64,000 nucleotides of DNA, taken from assembly GCF_937892565.1 (NCBI RefSeq), contig NZ_CALAHQ010000060.1, positions 1-64,000 on the forward strand. Direction: 5' to 3'. The notes below the pieces were generated by a model. It made no database searches, had not been told where the DNA came from, and worked only from the letters and a program-made list of their open reading frames with translations. Positions 1 to 6,647 of this stretch are shown piece after piece. Source of the DNA: an uncultured Roseicyclus sp. (GTDB taxonomy: Bacteria > Pseudomonadota > Alphaproteobacteria > Rhodobacterales > Rhodobacteraceae). The translations under genes and the position numbers were made by a program. Within the stretch, counting starts at the first letter, position 1. Each line of letters opens with the position of its first letter.

Positions 1-54
1 GTCTTCGGCACGCTCAGCCTCGGGTTTGCCACGCTTGAGATGGGTGATCGCCAT
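1..54 (-). CDS. Histidinol dehydrogenase family protein, N-terminus only (window edge)
   Basis: The first 18 codons of a gene that leaves the window. An ATG at 54 (reverse strand) opens MAITHLKRGKPEAERAED, an N-terminus I associate with the HisD/HpsN-like NAD-dependent alcohol dehydrogenases of Rhodobacterales rather than with biosynthetic HisD. A GAAGGA ribosome site lies about 10 nt upstream, and the gene starts 19 nt after the cupin gene, so the two are one operon. It would be controlled from the operator at 514-529. The family oxidises a hydroxyl to a carboxylate in two NAD-dependent steps; the substrate cannot be told from this fragment. Confidence 0.6.
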   Translation of the reverse strand, partial: MAITHLKRGKPEAERAED

Positions 55-73
55 GGGCGCTAGTCCTTCGATG

Positions 74-487
74 TCAGATCAGGGGCGCGTTCGCGCTGTC
101 GAGAAATTCGACCGTGGTGAAGCACAGCACATCTTCACCAATATTTTCAAGGTCATGGGTCATGGATTGGCCAGCGTCAAAATGGTAATGCTGGGTCAGC
201 CCAACATGATAGGTCACTTCGGCCACCTGACCATCCGCATAGCGTGACCGCGCACGCCCGGGGGTGGTCGCGGTCCAGAAATAATCCATCACATGGGTGT
301 GGAAGGGTAGTCTTTCGCCGGGTTGAAGCTCGATCAACCAGACGCGCACGCGCTCAGTCTGGCTGACGATGCGGCTGCCGACCTGACCGTTCCTGCCGAT
401 GTTGTGTGCCAACTCCGCGCGCAGGGCAGGGGGCCAATGCGGTCCAGACAAGGCGCTGTCTTCGAGGGTGCTGGCGGTTTGCGACAT
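74..487 (-). CDS. Small cupin-domain protein
   Basis: Protein of 137 residues with a single cupin barrel. The first cupin motif is visible at about residues 58-70 (GERLPFHTH, then an aromatic stretch MDYFWT), giving two metal-type histidines, and a second histidine cluster (HYHFD) follows near residue 105. I start it at 487 because GGGGA lies 9 nt upstream; an upstream in-frame ATG at 505 has no ribosome site. It is the first gene of the operon running into the HisD-family gene and is divergent from the flavoprotein monooxygenase, sharing the operator at 514-529. Cupins of this size are dioxygenases, isomerases or sensors; the role here is unknown. Confidence 0.8.
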   Translation of the reverse strand: MSQTASTLEDSALSGPHWPPALRAELAHNIGRNGQVGSRIVSQTERVRVWLIELQPGERLPFHTHVMDYFWTATTPGRARSRYADGQVAEVTYHVGLTQHYHFDAGQSMTHDLENIGEDVLCFTTVEFLDSANAPLI

Positions 488-513
488 TGTGGTCCCCGGC
501 ATCATCTTGCTAA

Positions 514-529
514 GTTATAGCTTGATAAA
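514..529. promoter_or_regulatory. Candidate TetR operator, site 1
   Basis: GTTATAGCTTGATAAA: half-sites (G)TTAT and ATAAA around a 6-bp centre. It matches 13 of 16 positions of the motif TTTATCGATTGATAAA built from the five sites in this region. It sits between the divergent cupin and flavoprotein monooxygenase genes and could control both. Confidence 0.6.
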
Positions 530-568
530 TAATTTTGCCTGCGGGGCATTGGCAAGAGGTTTTTGGGA

Positions 569-1774
569 ATGACGCAGCGCGCGATCATCATCGGCGGCTC
601 GATCGGGGGCCTGTTTGCGGCGGCGGCGCTGCGCGCGCGCGGCTGGCGCGTGAGCGTTCATGAGCGCAGCGATGTGCCGCTGGCCGGGCGTGGTGCGGGG
701 ATCGTTACGCATGATGTACTGAACGCGGCGCTTGCGGCCGTGGGGGCCGATCTGTCGAATCTGGGTGTGGCGATCACGCGCCGCGTCACCTTTGACCGCG
801 ACAGCACGCCGGTGCGCGATCTGGAGATGGCCCAGATCGTGACATCGTGGGACCGCGTCTTTCAGATGCTGCGCCAGTTGATGCCTGATGTCGATTATGT
901 GCATGGCCGCCAGGTGACAGGCTATGTGCAGGGGCCGAATGCTGCCCGCGTGACCTTTGCCGAAGGGCCAGATGCCGAAGCTGACGTGATCATCGGTGCC
1001 GACGGATTCCGGTCGGCCATCCGCGCACAGATGCAGCCTTGGGTTCAGCCGGTCTATTCGGGTTATGTCGTCTGGCGCGCCGTTGCCGATGAGGCGGCAC
1101 TCGACCCTGCGCTGTGCGCGCGATTTTTCGATGTCTTCGGCTTTTACCTGCCGCGCGGCATGCAGGTGATCGGCTATCCCATCGCGGGGGCTGGCAATGA
1201 CCTGAGGCCCGGCCATCGGCGCTACAATCTGGTCTGGTACAAGCCCACCGATCCCGTCGAGCTTGACGATTGCCTGACCGATGCCGAGGGGCGCCATCAT
1301 GCGATCTCGATCCCGCCGCCCCTCGTGCGGCCCGATGTGATCGACCGGGTGACGCGTACGGCCCATGACCATCTTCCGGCGGTCTTTGCCGACGTGCTGC
1401 GCGCGGCGGGTCGGCCGTTTCTGGCGCCCATCTATGACCATCTGTCGGATGGTTTTGCCCAGGGGCGCGTGGCCTTGTCGGGGGATGCGGCCTGTGTCGC
1501 GCGCCCTCATGTGGGCATGGGCGTGACCAAGGCAGCGCAAGATGCCTTGGCCCTTGCCCGGCATCTGGACGGCGCCCAGGATATCGAGGCGGCGCTGGCG
1601 GCCTATTCCGCCGAACGGGTGCCCGCCGCCCAGATGGCAATGACCCGCTCGCGGCGGCTGGGCTCATACATGCTGGAGGGGGGGCAGGGGACCAATCCCG
1701 ATGGCCGGTCAAATCCGCATCTCGATGAGATCATGCGCCTGACGGCGGTCGCCGATTTCTCGGGCGGGGCCTGA
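569..1774 (+). CDS. FAD-dependent aromatic monooxygenase (2,6-dihydroxypyridine / p-hydroxybenzoate hydroxylase fold)
   Basis: Protein of 401 residues, normal for group A flavoprotein hydroxylases. The dinucleotide-binding motif is GGSIGG at residues 9-14, the NAD(P)H/FAD-linking GADG at 143-146, and the second FAD motif GD at 305-306 followed by ARPHVG (313-317), a form that resembles 2,6-dihydroxypyridine hydroxylases more than salicylate hydroxylases (recollection of the family, not a search). Such enzymes hydroxylate electron-rich aromatic rings with NAD(P)H and O2. ATG 569 is preferred over an in-frame TTG at 563. It is divergent from the cupin gene and ends at a bidirectional terminator. 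Neighbouring Mo-hydroxylase genes fit a pathway hydroxylating a heteroaromatic ring. Confidence 0.8.
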   Translation: MTQRAIIIGGSIGGLFAAAALRARGWRVSVHERSDVPLAGRGAGIVTHDVLNAALAAVGADLSNLGVAITRRVTFDRDSTPVRDLEMAQIVTSWDRVFQMLRQLMPDVDYVHGRQVTGYVQGPNAARVTFAEGPDAEADVIIGADGFRSAIRAQMQPWVQPVYSGYVVWRAVADEAALDPALCARFFDVFGFYLPRGMQVIGYPIAGAGNDLRPGHRRYNLVWYKPTDPVELDDCLTDAEGRHHAISIPPPLVRPDVIDRVTRTAHDHLPAVFADVLRAAGRPFLAPIYDHLSDGFAQGRVALSGDAACVARPHVGMGVTKAAQDALALARHLDGAQDIEAALAAYSAERVPAAQMAMTRSRRLGSYMLEGGQGTNPDGRSNPHLDEIMRLTAVADFSGGA

Positions 1775-1777
1775 TGA

Positions 1778-1804
1778 AAAGGGGGGCGCGTTGGCCCCCC
1801 CTTT
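1778..1804. terminator. Bidirectional hairpin terminator
   Basis: A-run, GGGGGGC, 6-nt loop region, GCCCCCC and T-run: a symmetrical hairpin that can end transcription from the monooxygenase (stop at 1774) and from the convergent cyclase-family gene (stop at 1811). Confidence 0.75.
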
Positions 1805-1810
1805 GCCGTG

Positions 1811-2782
1811 TCACTTGATCGCTTGCGGGTTGATGGGGGAGCCCGCCGCCCCCGGAATATGCAGGGGGGGTGCGGTAAAGAAGAACTCGTAGACGCCATC
1901 CTCGGCGCAATCGGCGGCAAGCTCCTTGACGTAAAAGATCTCGCCCATGGCCACGCCGATGGCGGGAATGACCACCCAATGCCATGGCTGGTTGGCTTCG
2001 TCGCTTTCATTGGGGCGCACCTCGCAGCCCCAGGTGTCGGCGCAGATCGCCGCGATATCATGGGCCTTGATCCAGCGCGCCGTCTCAAAGGCCAGACCGG
2101 GCGCATCGCCGCCCGCATAGCCCGACCAGTTGCCGCTGGCCAGACAGCGTTCCTGATGGCCGGTTCGCACGATCACGAAATCGCCCTTGCGGATCGCCAC
2201 GCCCTGGGCGGCCGCACATCCATCCAGATCGTCATTGGTGATCGCATAGCCATCGGGCAGGCTGTCCAGCCCCTTCCAGCGCGCGATATCCAAAAGCACG
2301 CCGCGCCCCACCATCTTGTCGCGATAGTTTTCCACGCCCAGACGCTTGGCGCCGTTCACCGTCACCTCGGTGGCAAGATAGCCGTTGTACATCTTGTCAT
2401 CGAGAAAGATGTGGCAGAGCGCATCCCATTGGGTCGAGCCCTGACAAGGCATGTTGATCGCGTCATCGGCGTAGCGCAGATAGGCCCGCCCATCGCCATC
2501 TTGCTCGCCAGTGACCGCATCGGTGCCGGTGGCCAGCATCTGGTGGATCAGGTTCCAGCGCCCGCCAAACAGGCCCGACTGGATCTTTTGCTTGAGATCA
2601 AGCCCAAGCGCAAAGGTCTTGCCTTTGCGGATCAGCTTGGCGGCCTCCACGATGTCGTGCGGGGTGACGTTGTTGACCGTGCCAAGCTGGTCATCATCAC
2701 CCCAGCGCCCCCAATTCGACAGCTCTTTGGCCGTAGCGTAGATGTCGGCCCGCGTGATCGTGGGCCGTGATGGATTGGCCAT
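1811..2782 (-). CDS. Cyclase-family metal-dependent hydrolase (kynurenine formamidase / isatin hydrolase superfamily)
   Basis: Protein of 323 residues. The motif GSTQWDALCHI at about residues 105-115 corresponds to the metal-binding HxGTxxDxxxH block of the family, in the form seen in the longer isatin-hydrolase-like branch. Members hydrolyse amide or lactam bonds of aromatic compounds (formylkynurenine, isatin) with Mn or Zn. Start at 2782 follows GGAGGAAAA; upstream extension overlaps the operator. Its own promoter carries operator site 2 (2808-2823). Within a cluster of ring hydroxylases, opening a lactam or amide after ring oxidation is a plausible role, but the substrate is not shown by the sequence. 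Confidence 0.8.
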   Translation of the reverse strand: MANPSRPTITRADIYATAKELSNWGRWGDDDQLGTVNNVTPHDIVEAAKLIRKGKTFALGLDLKQKIQSGLFGGRWNLIHQMLATGTDAVTGEQDGDGRAYLRYADDAINMPCQGSTQWDALCHIFLDDKMYNGYLATEVTVNGAKRLGVENYRDKMVGRGVLLDIARWKGLDSLPDGYAITNDDLDGCAAAQGVAIRKGDFVIVRTGHQERCLASGNWSGYAGGDAPGLAFETARWIKAHDIAAICADTWGCEVRPNESDEANQPWHWVVIPAIGVAMGEIFYVKELAADCAEDGVYEFFFTAPPLHIPGAAGSPINPQAIK

Positions 2783-2807
2783 GATTTTCCTCCCCGTTCG
2801 CTGGTTA

Positions 2808-2823
2808 TTTATCGATTGAAAAA
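2808..2823. promoter_or_regulatory. Candidate TetR operator, site 2
   Basis: TTTATCGATTGAAAAA matches 15 of 16 motif positions. It lies in a longer inverted repeat (GTTATTT at 2805-2811, AAATAAC at 2821-2827), 25 bp upstream of the cyclase-family start codon. Confidence 0.65.
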
Positions 2824-2873
2824 TAACAACGCTCCGCTTGTCAATCGTAGGGCGCACGAGATGTGCAAAATAG

Positions 2874-2889
2874 ATGATCAGTTGATAAA
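2874..2889. promoter_or_regulatory. Candidate TetR operator, site 3
   Basis: ATGATCAGTTGATAAA matches 12 of 16 motif positions with a perfect right arm (ATAAA). It lies about 75 bp upstream of the OsmC-TetR gene pair, so it could provide autoregulation. Confidence 0.45.
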
Positions 2890-2962
2890 TTTTCGCGTCG
2901 GCGTCACAGTCACAGGGGGTCGCATGTGGTGCGGCCGCGCTCGCTCGCAAAAGGAAATCGAT

Positions 2963-3454
2963 ATGACGACGCCGCCCATCAAACGATTCGACGTGATTTT
3001 CCAAGGGCATGGCCGTGCCAGCGGCAAGATGCGCAATGACATTTCCGTCGATTGGCCGATGATGAAGGAAAGCTTTGATCTGGCCACCGATGAGGGGCCG
3101 TTTCACGGCGGCGATGGCACGGCGCCGCCGCCCCTGGCCCTGTTCACCGCCGCCTTGACGGGGTGCATCATGACCCAGATCCGGGCCTTTGCCAAACGGC
3201 TGTCGATCACGATCGACCGGCTGGATGTGCATGCCAGGATGCATTGGCAGGGCGAACAGATGGGCAATGACCCTTACGTAACGGCACCTGTCGCCTTCGG
3301 TCTCGACATCGAAATCGAGTCATCTGCGACACAAGATGAACTCTGCCATCTGCTTGATTGCGCACGAAAAGGATGTTTCATTGAGCAAAGTCTGGCGCAA
3401 GGTGTGATTGTCGAACACAGGCTGAAAACAGGGGATACATGGCTAAGGATGTAA
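2963..3454 (+). CDS. OsmC family protein
   Basis: Protein of 163 residues with the two conserved cysteines of the OsmC/Ohr fold at C68 (in LTGC) and C138 (in ARKGC). OsmC/Ohr proteins reduce organic hydroperoxides; some members sit in catabolic operons with other thiol-related roles. ATG 2963 is used because the conserved fold starts there; in-frame sequence upstream crosses the operator region. The gene overlaps the TetR gene by 16 bp, so the two are co-transcribed. Confidence 0.85.
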   Translation: MTTPPIKRFDVIFQGHGRASGKMRNDISVDWPMMKESFDLATDEGPFHGGDGTAPPPLALFTAALTGCIMTQIRAFAKRLSITIDRLDVHARMHWQGEQMGNDPYVTAPVAFGLDIEIESSATQDELCHLLDCARKGCFIEQSLAQGVIVEHRLKTGDTWLRM

Positions 3455-4134
3455 GCGCTGATAACCCGCTCAACGAGGTCGGGCACAGTTTGACCGCCGC
3501 CGCCCCTCGGCGGCGCCTGTCCTATGACGAGCGGCGCGCGGAATTCGTGTCGATGGCGATCGAGTTTTTTGCCCAGGAGGGCTTTGAAAGCTCGACCCGC
3601 GGGCTGGCACGGCGGCTCAATGTCACCCAGCCGCTGCTTTACCGCTATTTCCCCTCAAAGGATGATCTGATCGCCGAGGTCTATGAAGCGGTCTATGTGC
3701 AGCGCTGGCGCGACGAATGGGGGCGGCTGCTGGCGGACCGCTCGCGCCCGGTGCGCGATCGCATGATCGAGTTCTACCATGCCTATACGGATGCCATCTT
3801 CAACGACGACTGGATGCGGATTTTTCTGTTCTCGGGGCTCAAGGGCGTGGGTATCCACGGGCAATATCTGGGCATCGTCCGTGAGCGGATCATCGAAACG
3901 ATGCTGACCGAGATGCTGCATGAGCGCGGGCTTGCCGTTGCGCCACTCACCGAAGAAGAAATCGAGTTCGGCTGGACGATGCATGGCGGCATCTTTTACT
4001 ACGGCGTGCGGATGCTGATCTACAAATCCTCGGTTCTCAACAACAAAACCTTTGTCATCGAGTCGGTCGTCGACAGCTGGCTGTCACAGATCGACAGCAT
4101 TCACGCCCGCGCCCGCGCCCGCGCCGAAGGATAA
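3439..4134 (+). CDS. TetR family transcriptional regulator
   Basis: Protein of 231 residues. The helix-turn-helix is at about residues 30-80 (RGLARRLNVTQPLLYRYFPSK core), preceded by a 25-residue basic tail; the remaining C-terminal part is a helical ligand-binding domain with no recognisable specificity. It overlaps the OsmC gene. Five copies of a TetR-like inverted repeat lie at the promoters around it (514, 2808, 2874, 5201, 11280), so I infer it is the local regulator, probably relieved by a pathway compound. Direct binding is not shown by sequence alone. Confidence 0.9.
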   Translation: MAKDVSADNPLNEVGHSLTAAAPRRRLSYDERRAEFVSMAIEFFAQEGFESSTRGLARRLNVTQPLLYRYFPSKDDLIAEVYEAVYVQRWRDEWGRLLADRSRPVRDRMIEFYHAYTDAIFNDDWMRIFLFSGLKGVGIHGQYLGIVRERIIETMLTEMLHERGLAVAPLTEEEIEFGWTMHGGIFYYGVRMLIYKSSVLNNKTFVIESVVDSWLSQIDSIHARARARAEG

Positions 4135-4168
4135 GCGCGGGCGGCAGTGTTTGGGTGGCGCGCCCGTC

Positions 4169-4687
4169 TCAGGCCCGGGTGCCGCGCGGCGGATAGCCCG
4201 CCTTGACCGCGCCGAGCTTGGACAAAAGCAGATCCAGATCAGGCCGCGCAAAGGGCATGTTGGCGATGTCGATCAGGTAGAGCTTGCCATCGGGCAAGAC
4301 CCAGAACAGGCCGGGTTCGGCAAAGATCGCCGCTTCCGCTTCCTTGATCGAGGCCGACACCCAAAGGCCCCAAGCCTGCGCTGTGGCCTCGCTCATGCCA
4401 TAGGCGATGGGCAGGTGATCGAGCGCCCACTCCGCCTTTGCCGACGCGGCGCGTTCGGCGCTGTCCATCGACACGGCCACCAGCGACACGCCTTGCGCTG
4501 CGAAATCGGCGGCAAGCGCGTTGAGCTTTTGCAGATATCCCTTGCACACCGGGCAGTGATAGCCGCGATAGACCACGATCATCGACAGAAGCGCGGGCGT
4601 TTGCGCCGCCAGATCCCACGTTCCGCCGCCCGCAAGCGGCAGCGTCAGGGCCGGGGTCATCTGGCCGGGGGTCAGTTTTGGTGACAT
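4169..4687 (-). CDS. Redoxin (AhpC/TSA-like thioredoxin-fold protein)
   Basis: Protein of 172 residues with a thioredoxin fold and a CPVC active site at C45-C48, preceded by the VVYRGYHCP segment typical of peroxiredoxin-like AhpC/TSA proteins. It probably reduces peroxides or disulfides in the cytoplasm; no signal peptide is visible. AAGGAACC lies upstream of the ATG. It follows the second OsmC gene by 22 bp on the same strand, making a two-gene thiol/peroxide unit under operator site 4. Confidence 0.8.
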   Translation of the reverse strand: MSPKLTPGQMTPALTLPLAGGGTWDLAAQTPALLSMIVVYRGYHCPVCKGYLQKLNALAADFAAQGVSLVAVSMDSAERAASAKAEWALDHLPIAYGMSEATAQAWGLWVSASIKEAEAAIFAEPGLFWVLPDGKLYLIDIANMPFARPDLDLLLSKLGAVKAGYPPRGTRA

Positions 4688-4709
4688 GTTTTCGGTTCCT
4701 TTATGGGCC

Positions 4710-5171
4710 TTAAAGCGGCCGTGTCGTCCAGTTTTCGGTGATGCTCACGCCGCTGCCGCGCAGCACCTTGGCGATCGGGCAGAACTTGGCAAGATCGGAT
4801 TGCAGCGCGGCCAGTTGTGCGGGGGTGGCATCGGTGGCCACAGAGATGTCCATCACGATGTTGCTGAAGGGCTGGTCGAGTTCTTCCTCAAGCATGGTGC
4901 CAAGCCGGTTGAAATCGGCACTCAGGCTGATGTTCATCGCCTCAAGCGTGATGCCCATCTTGTGTGCGATCCGGCTTGAGATGACATTGGTGCATCCCAT
5001 CAAGGCAGACATGATCGTCTCGGTCGGTGTCAGGCCAAGATCGGTGCCACCGCGGGCTTCGGGTTCATCGATGATGCCCTGCACGCCGCGCGCTTGCACG
5101 ACCATGCGCGCATGGGTTTCGCCGCTGCCTTGCAAGGCCATCTTGACGGTGGTCTTCTGCTTGATTGCCAT
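4710..5171 (-). CDS. OsmC family protein (second copy)
   Basis: Protein of 153 residues with OsmC-fold cysteines at C60 (ALMGC) and C131 (KFCPIAKV, the usual FCP signature). It belongs to a different OsmC subgroup from the protein at 2963-3454, so this is not a recent duplication. It is first in a two-gene operon with the redoxin and divergent from the molybdenum hydroxylase operon, with operator site 4 in the shared promoter. Confidence 0.85.
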   Translation of the reverse strand: MAIKQKTTVKMALQGSGETHARMVVQARGVQGIIDEPEARGGTDLGLTPTETIMSALMGCTNVISSRIAHKMGITLEAMNISLSADFNRLGTMLEEELDQPFSNIVMDISVATDATPAQLAALQSDLAKFCPIAKVLRGSGVSITENWTTRPL

Positions 5172-5200
5172 GTCGGCCCCAAATTTTTCGGTTGACGTTA

Positions 5201-5216
5201 TTTATAGCGCGATAAA
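5201..5216. promoter_or_regulatory. Candidate TetR operator, site 4
   Basis: TTTATAGCGCGATAAA has perfect arms and an extended left arm (GTTATTTAT, 5197-5205). It lies between the divergent OsmC-redoxin and Mo-hydroxylase operons. A TTGACG -35-like hexamer at 5192-5197 abuts it, so binding would probably block the rightward promoter. Confidence 0.6.
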
Positions 5217-5315
5217 TTAATGGCTAAGGACAGTTGCGCATGCGTGCAAGTCCGATGTTGTGCGCGCACGCCGCATCCGGTGTGCAAAGGTGCACGACCC
5301 AAGGGGGAGGGAGCG

Positions 5316-6164
5316 ATGAAGGCAGCCGATTTTGCCTATCGGCGTCCGGCCGATCTGGCGGGCGCATTGGCGATCTTGTCGGCCGAGGAGGGTGACATCG
5401 CCCCCTTGGCGGGTGGGCAAAGCCTGATGCCGATGATGAATTTCCGTATCGCGCAACCCACCATGCTTTTGGATCTGGCGGATGTGGCCGAATTGCGCGG
5501 CGTCACGGCGGGGCCGGATGGTCTTCGGATCGGGGCGATGACGCGCTATGTGCAACTGGCCGCCGATCCCTTGGTCACGCAAGGCGCGCCGCTGATCGGG
5601 TTGGCTTTGCCGCATATCGCGCATGCCGCCATCCGCAACCGGGGCACCATCGGCGGTTCGGTCGCCCTGGCCGATCCCGCGGCCGAAATGCCCGCGCTTT
5701 TGCTGGCAATGGCTGCCCGGATCGAGCTGGTTTCCCTGAGCGGACGCCGGGTTGTTGCCGCTGATGATTTCTTTCTGGGCCTTTATGAAACCGCGCGTGC
5801 CCCCGATGAACTGGTGGCCGCGATCCATATTCCGGCCGATGCCAGCCGCCGCCGTGTGGGGTTCTACGAATTGGCCCGGCGGCATGGCGATTACGCCATG
5901 GCGGGGGTGGCCCTCACAGCGGGTGGCGCCACGGGGCAGCCGCTTGCCAGCCCACGCATCGCCTTTTTCGGCCTGTCGGATCGTGCCGTGCGCGCAACCG
6001 GGGCCGAAGCGGCGCTCAAGGATGCGCAGCCGGCCGGCGACACGCTGGGTGCTGCGGTCGATAGCCTGTCGGCGCTGCCCATCAATGGGGATCTGCATGC
6101 GCCACCCGATGTGAAACTGAAACTCGCGGGCGTCGTTTTGCGCCGCGCGCTCGCAGGGATGTAA
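5316..6164 (+). CDS. Molybdenum hydroxylase, FAD-binding medium subunit
   Basis: Protein of 282 residues, the usual size of CoxM-type subunits of the xanthine dehydrogenase family. The FAD-contact motifs are LAGGQSLMP (about residues 31-39) and RNRGTIGGSVALADP (about 108-122). It passes electrons from the Fe-S subunit to FAD and on to NAD or another acceptor. ATG 5316 follows GGGGGAGGG. It is the first of three contiguous subunit genes (4 bp to the next). Confidence 0.9.
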   Translation: MKAADFAYRRPADLAGALAILSAEEGDIAPLAGGQSLMPMMNFRIAQPTMLLDLADVAELRGVTAGPDGLRIGAMTRYVQLAADPLVTQGAPLIGLALPHIAHAAIRNRGTIGGSVALADPAAEMPALLLAMAARIELVSLSGRRVVAADDFFLGLYETARAPDELVAAIHIPADASRRRVGFYELARRHGDYAMAGVALTAGGATGQPLASPRIAFFGLSDRAVRATGAEAALKDAQPAGDTLGAAVDSLSALPINGDLHAPPDVKLKLAGVVLRRALAGM

Positions 6165-6167
6165 GCC

Positions 6168-6647
6168 ATGCCCGAGACCCGAGACATCACCCTGACCGTC
6201 AACGGCGAGACCGTCACCGCCACGGTGCCCGTGCGCCTGAACCTTGTCGATTTCCTGCGCAACAGCCTTGGTCTGACGGGGAGCCATGTGGGCTGCGAGC
6301 ATGGCGTTTGCGGGGCTTGCACGCTGGATGTGGATGGCGCGACCACGCGCGGATGTCTGATGCTGGCGGTGCAGGCCGATGGTTGCACCATCACGACCGT
6401 CGAAGGCTTGCCGGCTCACGGCATGGCGGGCGCATTGCGCGCGGCCTTCACCGAGCGCAATGCGCTGCAATGCGGGTTTTGTACGCCGGGCATGCTGGCC
6501 TCGGCGCTGGAATACATCGGCGCGGGCGGCGCGGCGGACCGCACGGCCATTCGTGAACATCTGTCGGGCAATTATTGCCGCTGCACCGGCTATCAATCCA
6601 TCGTCGATGCCGTCTGCGACGTGATCGAGGGGAGGGCGCGGGCATGA
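6168..6647 (+). CDS. Molybdenum hydroxylase, 2Fe-2S small subunit
   Basis: Protein of 159 residues with eight cysteines in the two-cluster pattern: C43, C48, C51 and C63 (plant-ferredoxin-type cluster) and C102, C105, C137 and C139 (helical-domain cluster, CGFCTPG and CRCTGY). It relays electrons from the molybdenum site to FAD. All ligands are present. Its stop overlaps the start of the large subunit (ATGA), indicating translational coupling. Confidence 0.95.
   Translation: MPETRDITLTVNGETVTATVPVRLNLVDFLRNSLGLTGSHVGCEHGVCGACTLDVDGATTRGCLMLAVQADGCTITTVEGLPAHGMAGALRAAFTERNALQCGFCTPGMLASALEYIGAGGAADRTAIREHLSGNYCRCTGYQSIVDAVCDVIEGRARA

Noticed and set aside
515..1564. Long open frame on the minus strand opposite the flavoprotein monooxygenase
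   Set aside because: Composition rich in R, H and A, no family features, and exactly opposite a clear gene: a high-GC shadow.
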